NCBI GenBank assembly: GCA_021323555.1
Contig: JAJONP010000042.1
Location: forward strand, 1 to 13,472
DNA length: 13,472 nt
Source: Gammaproteobacteria bacterium
Lineage (GTDB): Bacteria; Pseudomonadota; Gammaproteobacteria; DSM-16500
Direction of reading: 5' to 3'
Shown: positions 1 through 6,545 of the stretch, piece after piece
Layout: the number at the start of each line of letters is the position of its first letter
How positions within the stretch are numbered: position 1 is the stretch's first letter
Program-made: the position numbers and the translations under genes
Notes under the pieces: generated by a model
The model's input: the letters and a program-made list of their open reading frames with translations, nothing else
Databases searched by the model: none
Told to the model about the DNA's origin: nothing

Positions 1-103
<103 letters not shown>

Positions 104-106
<3 letters not shown>

Positions 107-144
107 GGTGGATTAGACGCCGTTTTTTGGCGTCGTAATCCACC
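104..144 (+). repeat. Palindromic repeat copy 1 (REP/MITE-like hairpin)
   Basis: GGTGGATTAGACGCC (107-121) pairs with GGCGTC-G-TAATCCACC (129-144) across a GTTTTTT loop, giving a 15-bp stem with a single bulged G. It is one arm of a larger inverted pair with 187-227. The class resembles the dispersed GGTGGATTA...TAATCCACC palindromes seen in many proteobacterial intergenic regions. It could stabilise or terminate transcripts leaving the DUF924 operon. Confidence 0.85.
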
Positions 145-186
145 GAATAAATGGCATTATTAAAAAGCTATAAAGTAGATTGATTT

Positions 187-227
187 GGTGGATTACAACG
201 CCAAAAAACGGCGTCTAATCCACCCTA
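187..227 (-). repeat. Palindromic repeat copy 2, inverted relative to copy 1
   Basis: This stretch is the reverse complement of 104-144 with one mismatch in 41 bases (A at 197 against the expected G). It is itself a hairpin, GGTGGATTA...TAATCCACC around CAAAAAACG. The two copies flank a 42-bp AT-rich spacer (145-186), so 104-227 is a 124-bp symmetrical unit, like a bacterial interspersed mosaic element or a small MITE. It lies just past the stop codon of the DUF924 gene. Confidence 0.85.
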
Positions 228-256
228 AATAACTAAAGTTTTACGAGTAAATAAAA

Positions 257-847
257 TTATATACTTTTTAAGAAAGCAATCTCCGCAGCAGTTGATTGGC
301 GGCCGAGCATTTCATTACGCTGAGGGAAACGGCCAAATTCTTTAATCACTCGAAAATGCGCATAAGCATAGGCAAGAAATAATTGATAAACTTGGGTCGT
401 TTCTGGCAATGAGAGAGTAACCAATTGTTGAAATAGCCGGATAGATCTTTCTTGTTTTTCAGCGCTTTCTGAATGCACAAAAGGCATATAGAAAAAAACC
501 CGCTCAATTAAAGTCAAAGACTGATCCAGTTTATCCGCTAACCCTGTTTCACAAAGCACTTGGGCTGCTTCATCATAAGCAAATGCTTTGGCGGACGCGC
601 GATAAAAGCATCGGGAGAATTGATCTAATAAGATAATTAAGGCTAATCTCCCACGAGGCGTGTCACGCCATGTGACGAGTTGATTCATCACAGCCGCCTC
701 ATATTCTTCTTTAAACAATAACATCATCTTCTTTTTTAATTCTTCGCTATCACCAAACCATAAATGGGTACGATCACTGGAGGGAAGATCGGCAGTACCT
801 AAATCCCCAAACCAAAAAGCTAGTATTTCGTGGATTTTATCTGTCAT
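257..847 (-). CDS. DUF924 family protein
   Basis: This 196-residue protein has the hallmarks of the DUF924 family: an N-terminal ILAFWFGD motif, LIILLDQFSRCFYR near residues 71-84, FFYMPFVHSES near 118-128, and the C-terminal FGRFPQRNEMLGRQST block followed by AEIAFL. The family is small, soluble, all-helical and TPR-like, with no established biochemical role. The ATG at 845-847 overlaps the arginase stop as ATGA and is preceded by GAAGGTG inside the arginase end, so translation is probably coupled to arginase. It is the last gene of the zapE-permease-arginase-DUF924 operon. No signal peptide or membrane segment is seen. Length is normal for the family and nothing looks broken. Function cannot be assigned. 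Confidence 0.9.
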   Translation of the reverse strand: MTDKIHEILAFWFGDLGTADLPSSDRTHLWFGDSEELKKKMMLLFKEEYEAAVMNQLVTWRDTPRGRLALIILLDQFSRCFYRASAKAFAYDEAAQVLCETGLADKLDQSLTLIERVFFYMPFVHSESAEKQERSIRLFQQLVTLSLPETTQVYQLFLAYAYAHFRVIKEFGRFPQRNEMLGRQSTAAEIAFLKSI

Positions 848-1743
848 TCATCACCTTCTTTTTTACCTAATGTGATAGATCTGACTAACTCAGTAATCAG
901 TTTCTCTGTTTTATGATCTTGATCTCGATGAGGGTCAAACTCAACGATTTCTGCACCTATTAAACGTGAATCCTCTGCAAAAATTTCTACTGCTCGGCAT
1001 AATTCATCGCCTGAAAGCCCTCCTGGTGCTACCACATCTGTGCCTGGCGCATCGAGCGGATCAACACTATCCACGTCAATACTCAGTCCGTAGCCCACGG
1101 TGCCGGTTGTCGCGATTTTAACAGCTTCATTGAATACGTCCACTAAACCACGTTGTCTAACTTCGTCCATATCAATAATACGTACCTTCAGCCGTTCTAA
1201 TAATTCCTTTTCTGCAGATTCAAAGCTACGTATACCTATTAAACAAATATGTTCAGGTTTAAATTTTTTTATGGGTGTTTCTAACTCAACTAATTTCTTT
1301 TCTCCAAATCCTAATAAGCATGCTAATGGCATGCCATGAATATTACCTGTGAGTGTTGTCTGCGGTGTATGGCTATCCATATGTGCGTCAATCCAAATAA
1401 GGCCGAGCGATCCTTCTGATTGCATGGCTTTATGCGCACCACTCCATGTACCAATAGCTGAAGAGTGGTCCCCACCCATCACCATAAAAAATTTTTCATC
1501 CTCAACTAATTGGGCTACCTGCTCTGCAATCAATGTGCATTGTCTCGTCACAGACACTGTATTAGATATATCACTTTCAATAGGCTGTGTCATAAGCTGC
1601 CAATTCAAAGCTATTCCTAACTCTGCCAAAGCTGCAAAATAGGGAGAATTTCTTAAAAATAAAGGCCCGTCACTGCAACCAGGACCTGGGCCTCCAACAC
1701 TCGAGGCATAACCTAATAAATAAATCGCTTTCTTATTTCTCAT
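844..1743 (-). CDS. Arginase (ureohydrolase family)
   Basis: The protein carries all ureohydrolase metal-site motifs, numbered from the upstream ATG at 1761: GGDHS (96-100), DAHMD (125-129), SIDVD (227-231) and the late VEFDP glutamate (274). GNIHGMP (139-145) and DAPGTDVVAPGGL favour arginase (L-arginine to ornithine plus urea, binuclear Mn2+, cytoplasmic) over agmatinase, though a related guanidino substrate cannot be excluded. I chose the ATG at 1741-1743, giving 299 residues. It has AAAAAGGG six bases upstream and conserved sequence starts right after it. The in-frame ATG at 1759-1761 has no Shine-Dalgarno and adds only MEKGLL. It follows the permease gene closely and overlaps the DUF924 start by 4 nt. 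Arginase beside a permease suggests amino-acid or polyamine metabolism, but that link is inferred. Confidence 0.88.
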   Translation of the reverse strand: MRNKKAIYLLGYASSVGGPGPGCSDGPLFLRNSPYFAALAELGIALNWQLMTQPIESDISNTVSVTRQCTLIAEQVAQLVEDEKFFMVMGGDHSSAIGTWSGAHKAMQSEGSLGLIWIDAHMDSHTPQTTLTGNIHGMPLACLLGFGEKKLVELETPIKKFKPEHICLIGIRSFESAEKELLERLKVRIIDMDEVRQRGLVDVFNEAVKIATTGTVGYGLSIDVDSVDPLDAPGTDVVAPGGLSGDELCRAVEIFAEDSRLIGAEIVEFDPHRDQDHKTEKLITELVRSITLGKKEGDE

Positions 1744-1749
1744 CAACAA

Positions 1750-1757
1750 CCCTTTTT
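1750..1757 (-). promoter_or_regulatory. Ribosome binding site of arginase (decides start)
   Basis: AAAAAGGG on the minus strand lies six bases before the ATG at 1741-1743. No comparable site precedes the upstream ATG at 1759-1761, which supports the shorter arginase. Confidence 0.55.
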
Positions 1758-1767
1758 CCATTATTTT

Positions 1768-2667
1768 TTATGTGTGTGCTGATACATTAATAACTCGTCT
1801 ATAGGAATGATTCACAATCCACACACCTGATAATGCAACGAGCCCTCCAAGAAATTCCATCATGGTAGGCACTTCACCCAACCAAATCCACCCTATGAGC
1901 GTTGCAAAGATAGGCATTGCATATAAAAAACTTGCCGCCCTGGTGGCAGGAATTTTACTGAGCGCATAAGCCCAAGTCGAATAACCAATGACGCCTGGAA
2001 ATAGTGCTAAATAAACCACAACTAGAGTTGCTTTAAAAGAAGTATGCTGCACATCCTGAATTAAATCAGGCAAAAAAACAGATAAGACAATCGTACCACC
2101 CCAAATCGCATACGCTGTTAAATGAACAGCTTTATATTTTTGTAAGAGTGGCTTTTGTAAAATATTATAAATACCTCCGGCAAGACAGGCAAAAATAACA
2201 TACAGTACACTCAAATAAAATCCAAACTCCGCCTGGTGGCTAAGAGCTATCATCGCTACACCGATTGCACTTAATATCATACCCAAGCAACCATAACGTG
2301 TGATTCTTTCTCTCAATAGAAATACGGCCAATAGAGTTGTCACCACAGGCATCTGGCTCACGATAAAACTTGCCATGCCTGATGGAACAAGGGTTTCACC
2401 ATAATTCAGCGCAATATTATAACAACCTATTCCCACCACACCTGAAAATAAACCTCTATAGAGATCGCGCCTCTGCATAGACGGTCGCTCTTTGTAAGAT
2501 CGATAAAAAACAAAATAAATAGCGACTGATGCAATTAAAAAGCGTAATAAGGCCAACCCGCCCGGCGAATAGCCTTGTAAGCCAGCTCGAATAGCAACAA
2601 AAGCAGAAGCCCATAGTACTACCGTTGTTAACAAAGCTAATTTTGTTTTTAAAGTGAGTTTATTCAT
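1768..2667 (-). CDS. EamA/DMT-superfamily permease
   Basis: This is a 299-residue integral inner-membrane protein with about ten hydrophobic segments (roughly 11-31, 35-55, 72-92, 97-117, 124-143, 149-169, 181-199, 212-232, 245-264, 270-288). The pattern is two tandem five-helix EamA repeats. Typical family features are WASAFVAIRAGL in helix 1, ALLRFL in helix 2, and YAMPIFATLIGWIWLGE in helix 9. The family exports or exchanges small metabolites, often amino acids or their derivatives; the substrate cannot be read from sequence. The ATG follows the zapE stop TAA with no gap, and GGTGAT within the zapE end can serve as the ribosome site, so translation is probably coupled. Full length, nothing broken. 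Proximity to arginase makes an amino-acid or polyamine-related cargo possible, but this is weak inference. Confidence 0.9.
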   Translation of the reverse strand: MNKLTLKTKLALLTTVVLWASAFVAIRAGLQGYSPGGLALLRFLIASVAIYFVFYRSYKERPSMQRRDLYRGLFSGVVGIGCYNIALNYGETLVPSGMASFIVSQMPVVTTLLAVFLLRERITRYGCLGMILSAIGVAMIALSHQAEFGFYLSVLYVIFACLAGGIYNILQKPLLQKYKAVHLTAYAIWGGTIVLSVFLPDLIQDVQHTSFKATLVVVYLALFPGVIGYSTWAYALSKIPATRAASFLYAMPIFATLIGWIWLGEVPTMMEFLGGLVALSGVWIVNHSYRRVINVSAHT

Positions 2668-3744
2668 TTAATCATCACCGCCCATAAAATAATCTTGTGA
2701 TTGCATTTCTAACAAGCGTGAATGTGTACGCGTGTATTCTAAAATCATAAATCCCCTGCTATAAATATCCGCGACTGGCTCTGCTGCAGAGATCACTAAT
2801 TTTATTCGTGCATCATACAATACATCAACCAAGCAAACGAATAAGCAAATAATATCTTTTTCATGGGGTAGAATAACAGGAATATCGCTAATAAATACCG
2901 TTTTATAGTGTTTAGCAATCACTAAATAATCATTTTGGCTACGCGGAACATGGCATATTTCTTTAAAATCAAACCAAATCACATCCCCTGCCTGTTTTTT
3001 AATGTGAATAGATCGTTCGTTAATCACAATTGGGTCTGTTGAAAATGGCTGATTTTTTGTAAATAAGCAAAATGCTTTTTCCATATTCTCTTCTGCTGTT
3101 TTATCGAGCGGCGAATAAAAAATGCCTGCTGTTTTTAAATGCCGCAAACGATAATCTACGGTGCTTTTAATATTGACTACTTCTGTATTTTGCTTCAGTA
3201 AATCAATCGCAGGTAAAAATTGTGAGCGTTGCAATCCATATTGGTATAATAAATCAGGCGCAATATTGGAAGTCGCAATGAAACAAACACCTTCAGCAAA
3301 AAGTGCTTTCAGCAAACGGCCTAATATCATGGCATCTGTAATATCCGATACAAAAAACTCATCGAAGCAAATCACTATCGCTTCTTTAGCAAGCATTGCT
3401 GCAATCACTTGCAAAGGGTCGGATTCCCCTTGATGTATCGTTAAATCATGATGAATACGTTGCATAAACTGGTGAAAATGCATGCGTTTTTTTTGCTTGA
3501 AAGGTAAACAATGGAAAAAACAATCTAGCATAAATGTCTTGCCGATGCCTACTCCACCCCAAAGATACACGCCTTTAACTGCTTGTGGACGGTGAAAAAC
3601 AGCAAGAACACTGGTGCGTTTTTTATGATAAAGAATGAGTTCGTGATAAGCTCTTTGTAAATTTTTTAAAGCGGCTAACTGCTCTGGATCTTTAACAACG
3701 ACCCCTTTTTTACACTGCTCTTCATAATAATCAAGCGGGGTCAT
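2668..3744 (-). CDS. zapE: ZapE/AFG1-type cell division ATPase
   Basis: This 358-residue AFG1-like P-loop ATPase has Walker A GGVGIGKT (63-70) within GVYLWGGVGIGKTFMLDCFF, Walker B IVICFDEF (123-130, D128/E129), a TSN sensor-1 region (158-160), and the family motif YQYGLQRSQFLPAI. In E. coli ZapE associates with the Z-ring and affects FtsZ bundling; yeast AFG1 acts in mitochondrial protein quality control. Cytoplasmic or membrane-peripheral; no signal peptide. The start ATG at 3742-3744 has CCAGGT upstream. It is the first gene of the four-gene minus-strand operon, and a palindromic repeat (3761-3804) sits directly upstream. Length is close to that of proteobacterial ZapE. The family call is strong; the cell-division role is by homology. 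Confidence 0.9.
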   Translation of the reverse strand: MTPLDYYEEQCKKGVVVKDPEQLAALKNLQRAYHELILYHKKRTSVLAVFHRPQAVKGVYLWGGVGIGKTFMLDCFFHCLPFKQKKRMHFHQFMQRIHHDLTIHQGESDPLQVIAAMLAKEAIVICFDEFFVSDITDAMILGRLLKALFAEGVCFIATSNIAPDLLYQYGLQRSQFLPAIDLLKQNTEVVNIKSTVDYRLRHLKTAGIFYSPLDKTAEENMEKAFCLFTKNQPFSTDPIVINERSIHIKKQAGDVIWFDFKEICHVPRSQNDYLVIAKHYKTVFISDIPVILPHEKDIICLFVCLVDVLYDARIKLVISAAEPVADIYSRGFMILEYTRTHSRLLEMQSQDYFMGGDD

Positions 3745-3760
3745 TGTCGTACCTGGAAGA

Positions 3761-3804
3761 TAAGGTAGGGTGGATTAGACGCGCTCTTTGCGTTGTAATC
3801 CACC
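3761..3804 (+). repeat. Palindromic repeat copy 3
   Basis: This copy shares 22 identical leading bases with copy 1 (TAAGGTAGGG then TGGATTAGACGC). GGTGGATTAGACGC (3769-3782) can pair with GCGTTGTAATCCACC (3790-3804), with mismatches, around a short CT-rich loop. It is divergent in the loop and lacks an inverted partner. It lies 17 bp upstream of the zapE start codon and 18 bp after the end of the small secreted gene, so it may affect readthrough between them. Confidence 0.85.
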
Positions 3805-3822
3805 AAAATTAAATACCTTCTC

Positions 3823-4137
3823 TTAGTAATCGCTGCTATCGTCACTTGAACCCGTTGCAGTATCAGAAGTTCCCTCCTCAGCGCCACTCGTACTCGCACC
3901 CACATTATTACCTGTGGCGCTTGTACCGTTTACATCACTGTTTCCAGTGCTATTTAAAGAAGGTGTGCCTGACATCGTACCTGGATTCGCAGTAGGACTG
4001 CCTACAGAATTTTGGCTATTATCAATAGGCATATCATCTGCAATTAATTGAACACTTGGTGATGGCACTGCTGCATGACTCACTGAAATAGCTAATAAGC
4101 TTGACGCAATGATTGCCACTAAGGGTTTTACTCTCAT
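3823..4137 (-). CDS. Small secreted Ser/Thr/Gly-rich low-complexity protein
   Basis: This 104-residue protein starts with a clear Sec signal peptide (MRVKPLVAIIASSLLAISVS, then HA with cleavage expected after residue 22). The mature part is low-complexity, rich in Ser, Thr, Gly, Asn and Asp, with no Cys, and ends in an acidic tail SSDDSSDY. The start is well supported by AGGAG seven bases upstream. A perfect 10-bp palindrome TTGATATCAA (4151-4160) lies just upstream of the ribosome site. It reads as a periplasmic or extracellular unstructured peptide. I recognise no family. The signal peptide and ribosome site argue it is expressed. It is downstream of hemF on the same strand with a 76-nt gap, so it could be co-transcribed or have its own promoter. 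Confidence 0.75.
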   Translation of the reverse strand: MRVKPLVAIIASSLLAISVSHAAVPSPSVQLIADDMPIDNSQNSVGSPTANPGTMSGTPSLNSTGNSDVNGTSATGNNVGASTSGAEEGTSDTATGSSDDSSDY

Positions 4138-4150
4138 TTATTTTCTCCTG

Positions 4151-4160
4151 TTGATATCAA
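4151..4160. promoter_or_regulatory. 10-bp perfect palindrome in leader of the small secreted gene
   Basis: TTGATATCAA is fully self-complementary and sits immediately 5' of the AGGAG ribosome site, next to an AT-rich TATATT stretch on the minus strand that could be a -10 box. It might be an operator, but a 10-bp AT-rich palindrome can arise by chance. Confidence 0.2.
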
Positions 4161-4213
4161 TATATAAAATTTGAGTTTATCATTTAATACTAAAATTCAA
4201 TTTTTCGCCATCA

Positions 4214-5125
4214 TTATTTAGTTTCCTCTAACCAGTCTTTCAGGATTAAAAATTTATCATATAATAAAGCTTCTGGGCTGCCCTGCTTAGGTTTCCAATC
4301 ATATTTCCATATCACTGTAGGCGGTAATGACATGAAAATCGACTCTGTACGGCCCTGTGACTGTAAACCAAATAATGTTCCGCGATCATAGAGTAAATTA
4401 TATTCGACATAACGCCCTCGGCGATATTGTTGAAAATCACGCTCTCTTTTACCATACGTATGTTGCTTACGCCGAGCAATAATCGGCTGATAAGCTCGAA
4501 TAAAATAATCGCCTACGTTCTGCATAAAAGCAAATGAACGATCAAAACCCCATTCATTCAAATCATCGTAAAATAATCCGCCAATACCTCGTGGCTCAGC
4601 ACGGTGTTTTAAATAAAAATAGGCATCGCAATTTTTCTTAAAGGTTAAGTAAACATCTCTTCCAAAAGGCTCGCAAGCTGCCTTGGCCATCGTATGCCAA
4701 TGCACACAATCTTCTTCAAAACCATAATAAGGGGTTAAATCACATCCGCCGCCAAACCACCAATACGCTTGTTCATCTTTTTTTTGAACAGAAATAAAAC
4801 GCACGTTAAGGTGCGCTGTAGGAATATAGGGGTTCAATGGATGTATGACAGAAGACACGCCTAACGCTTGAAAAGCAGAGCCCGATAATTCGGGGCGTTT
4901 CTGTATAGCAGCATCCGGTAGTGATTTCCCATGGACATGGGAAAAATTAACGCCTGATTTTTCAATCACTTCCCCTTCAGAAAGCACGCGGGTCAAGCCC
5001 CCGCCCCCTTCTTTATGTTCCCACGCATCTTCTTTAAATTTAACCCCGCCAGTTTCTTCTTGCTCTAGCATAAAGCAAAGACGATTTTGTAAATCTAATA
5101 AATACTTTCTAATTTCAGTGATCAT
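4214..5125 (-). CDS. hemF: Oxygen-dependent coproporphyrinogen III oxidase
   Basis: HemF decarboxylates coproporphyrinogen III to protoporphyrinogen IX with O2 in heme biosynthesis; it is a cytoplasmic homodimer. The family signatures are unmistakable: [31 protein letters not shown] (including the conserved catalytic-region His), [31 protein letters not shown], and [19 protein letters not shown] with [12 protein letters not shown] near the C-terminus. I use the ATG at 5123-5125 (303 residues), which lines up with E. coli HemF as I remember it (299 residues). An in-frame GTG at 5138-5140 would add five residues. Neither has a good Shine-Dalgarno, so the start is unsettled. It is divergent from the secreted gene at 5162, with a promoter-like TATAAT lying between or over the two starts. 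Complete and intact. Confidence 0.95.
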   Translation of the reverse strand: MITEIRKYLLDLQNRLCFMLEQEETGGVKFKEDAWEHKEGGGGLTRVLSEGEVIEKSGVNFSHVHGKSLPDAAIQKRPELSGSAFQALGVSSVIHPLNPYIPTAHLNVRFISVQKKDEQAYWWFGGGCDLTPYYGFEEDCVHWHTMAKAACEPFGRDVYLTFKKNCDAYFYLKHRAEPRGIGGLFYDDLNEWGFDRSFAFMQNVGDYFIRAYQPIIARRKQHTYGKRERDFQQYRRGRYVEYNLLYDRGTLFGLQSQGRTESIFMSLPPTVIWKYDWKPKQGSPEALLYDKFLILKDWLEETK

Positions 5126-5129
5126 GGTA

Positions 5130-5135
5130 TATAAT
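5130..5135 (+). promoter_or_regulatory. Candidate -10 box for the secreted gene at 5162
   Basis: A perfect TATAAT lies here on the plus strand, 26 bp before the ATG at 5162 and 15 bp before its ribosome site, giving a predicted transcript start near 5142. The -35 region is poor (about TTTCTA at 5106-5111). The box falls between the two candidate hemF starts, so binding here could also affect hemF expression. Confidence 0.4.
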
Positions 5136-5150
5136 TGCACACTATCTAAA

Positions 5151-5155
5151 TGAGG
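5151..5155 (+). promoter_or_regulatory. Ribosome binding site that decides the start at 5162
   Basis: TGAGG six bases before ATG 5162 supports that start over the in-frame ATG at 5150, which overlaps this site and has none of its own. Confidence 0.55.
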
Positions 5156-5161
5156 TATTTT

Positions 5162-5656
5162 ATGATTTTAACCAAAAAAATGATCTTACAGCTATTCTTA
5201 TTCAGCATTTTATCAGGTATTTTTGTCACTGCTCGCGCTGACGATGAGCAATCTTATACAGGGATTATTGCCAATAATTCTCAGCAACCTTGGACAATCA
5301 GGTTTTCAATCAGCAGCAATAGCGGTTATCTCGACTCTATGTCAGACTGTTCAAACGGGTTTTCCTGTACTATTGCTCCAGGAATGAGAAAAACCGTTCA
5401 TTATATTGTACAATCCGACCAATTTAATGGAACTGTTACAATCACGGATAATAAAGAACACTCAAGAGCATTTGGTATTTATTACTATTATGCTTCATTT
5501 CCAAAAACATGGCTTAGAGCTATATTACCCTCAATTTTTTTTAGTCAAAACGGCATTTTCCTCACTTCTATTTCTGATAAACCTGATAAGAGTATTTCTT
5601 TTCATGAAGGCTATATCACTATCAATTGTAACGATTGGGAATGTTCAAAATCGTGA
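5162..5656 (+). CDS. Secreted hypothetical protein, cysteine-containing, beta-rich
   Basis: This 164-residue protein begins with a Sec signal peptide: two lysines, a hydrophobic core [16 protein letters not shown], and an ARA cleavage site before DDEQ (after residue 26). The mature part looks beta-rich: [20 protein letters not shown], an IAPG turn near 71-74, alternating TVTITDN, and [10 protein letters not shown]. Four cysteines (63, 69, 156, 161) form two close pairs, consistent with periplasmic disulfides. The aromatic run GIYYYYASF is notable. I do not recognise a family; a small beta-sandwich is a guess. It stands alone on the plus strand, divergent from hemF, and ends before a large palindrome that separates it from a convergent gene. 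An ATG at 5150 would add four residues (MRYF) ahead of the chosen start. Confidence 0.75.
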   Translation: MILTKKMILQLFLFSILSGIFVTARADDEQSYTGIIANNSQQPWTIRFSISSNSGYLDSMSDCSNGFSCTIAPGMRKTVHYIVQSDQFNGTVTITDNKEHSRAFGIYYYYASFPKTWLRAILPSIFFSQNGIFLTSISDKPDKSISFHEGYITINCNDWECSKS

Positions 5657-5711
5657 ATGCATTCTAACTATTCCTCATTTTGTAATAGATTAAGCACCCC
5701 CTTGATTGAAT

Positions 5712-5831
5712 AAAAACGGCCAGTTTTGAGGCAAGGTTTTGCGAAAAATTGCTGAAAAAGCGCAGCATACACATAGTATGTGAGCATTTTGAAGAAATTT
5801 TTCGCAAAAGATTGGCCAAAAATGGCCGTTT
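5712..5831. repeat. Large imperfect palindrome between convergent genes (MITE-like, possible terminator)
   Basis: Nested inverted repeats share one centre. The outer arms are AAACGGCCA (5714-5722) and TGGCCGTTT (5823-5831). The middle arms are TTTTGCGAAAAATT (5737-5750) and its exact complement (5796-5809). The core is CACATA-G-TATGTG (5770-5782). A local hairpin GGCCA-N4-TGGCC (5814-5827) also exists. A 9-bp direct repeat CCTCATTTT flanks the region (5673-5681 and 5854-5862). The element fills the space between genes ending at 5656 and 5866 and can fold on both strands, so it may stop transcription from either side. Size and symmetry suggest a dispersed non-autonomous element. Confidence 0.75.
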
Positions 5832-5865
5832 CTAGAGAAGGACTGACCTGTTGCCTCATTTTCTA

Positions 5866-6480
5866 TTAAATGAATACAGGATCAAGTAGATAAGAAATAC
5901 CGGCGGTGATTAATTGAAAATTGCCGGTTTTGCTATTGCCTTTTGCCCTATTCCATTGAACATTGACTGCTACATTAGGTGCGAAAGAATAGGCAAGCCC
6001 ACCACCCACATACAACCCTGTTGATGTTTGTCCAGCGGTATTAAATGTTAGACCATACGCAGCCGCACCCTCGCTATCAATCACACCGATTTGTGAATGA
6101 ATTCTAACAACACCTGCTTTTGCAAATAATTCTAATCCAGAACAACCAAAAGGCAGCATGCCTTTAGCGACAATATCGTAAGCAGTATGGCTATCACGCG
6201 CGACTGTTTGAACAGGAGAATTTAATCTTGTTGGCGCATAACGTATAAATCCTGCTTCCAAACCCACATAAGGCATAAATTTATAACCGATATTCACATT
6301 CCAGCCTCTGCCTGTATTTTTAAGCAATGATACACCTGGATACACTTTACTCGTGGATTTTGATTGGCCTATATTGCCTTCCAGATACCAACCGGCAGGT
6401 AATGAAGCATCTGCAATAGCACATGTCATCACGCTTAATAAACCCATCGCACATGCTGTTTTAACTAATACTCTTTTCAT
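5866..6480 (-). CDS. OmpA-like/Ail-type outer-membrane beta-barrel protein
   Basis: The 204-residue protein starts with a signal peptide (MKRVLVKTACAMGLLSVMTC, then AIADA with cleavage after residue 25). The mature part has the alternating pattern of an 8-stranded OmpA-like barrel: GWYLEGNIGQS at the first strand, GWNVNIGYKFMPYVGLEAGFIRY, LELFAKAGVVRIHSQIG, GLYVGGGLAYSFAPNVAVNVQWNRA and a last strand LITAGISYLL. The barrel ends at YLLDPVFI, not the usual terminal Phe. No periplasmic peptidoglycan-binding domain follows, so it is a bare barrel. AAGGAG precedes the ATG. It lies 59 nt after cysS and may be the last gene of that run or have its own promoter. Role unknown; adhesion or envelope stability are typical for the class. 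Confidence 0.82.
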   Translation of the reverse strand: MKRVLVKTACAMGLLSVMTCAIADASLPAGWYLEGNIGQSKSTSKVYPGVSLLKNTGRGWNVNIGYKFMPYVGLEAGFIRYAPTRLNSPVQTVARDSHTAYDIVAKGMLPFGCSGLELFAKAGVVRIHSQIGVIDSEGAAAYGLTFNTAGQTSTGLYVGGGLAYSFAPNVAVNVQWNRAKGNSKTGNFQLITAGISYLLDPVFI

Positions 6481-6517
6481 CCTATTCTCCTTGCATTCAT
6501 TAAAAAACTTAATCTAT

Positions 6518-6545
6518 ATTATCAATATTCCAGCGATCCCTACAA
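6518..6545 (-). promoter_or_regulatory. Weak candidate promoter for the outer-membrane protein
   Basis: On the minus strand TTGTAG (6540-6545, over the cysS stop) is followed after 16 bp by GATAAT (6518-6523). Both hexamers only partly match sigma-70 consensus. A separate promoter would let this envelope gene be expressed independently of cysS. Confidence 0.25.

Noticed and set aside
5668..5859. 63-codon minus-strand frame starting MRQQVSPSLETAIFGQ
   Set aside because: It lies almost wholly inside the large palindrome, so its codons are dictated by inverted-repeat sequence; no ribosome site was found. Treated as a repeat by-product.
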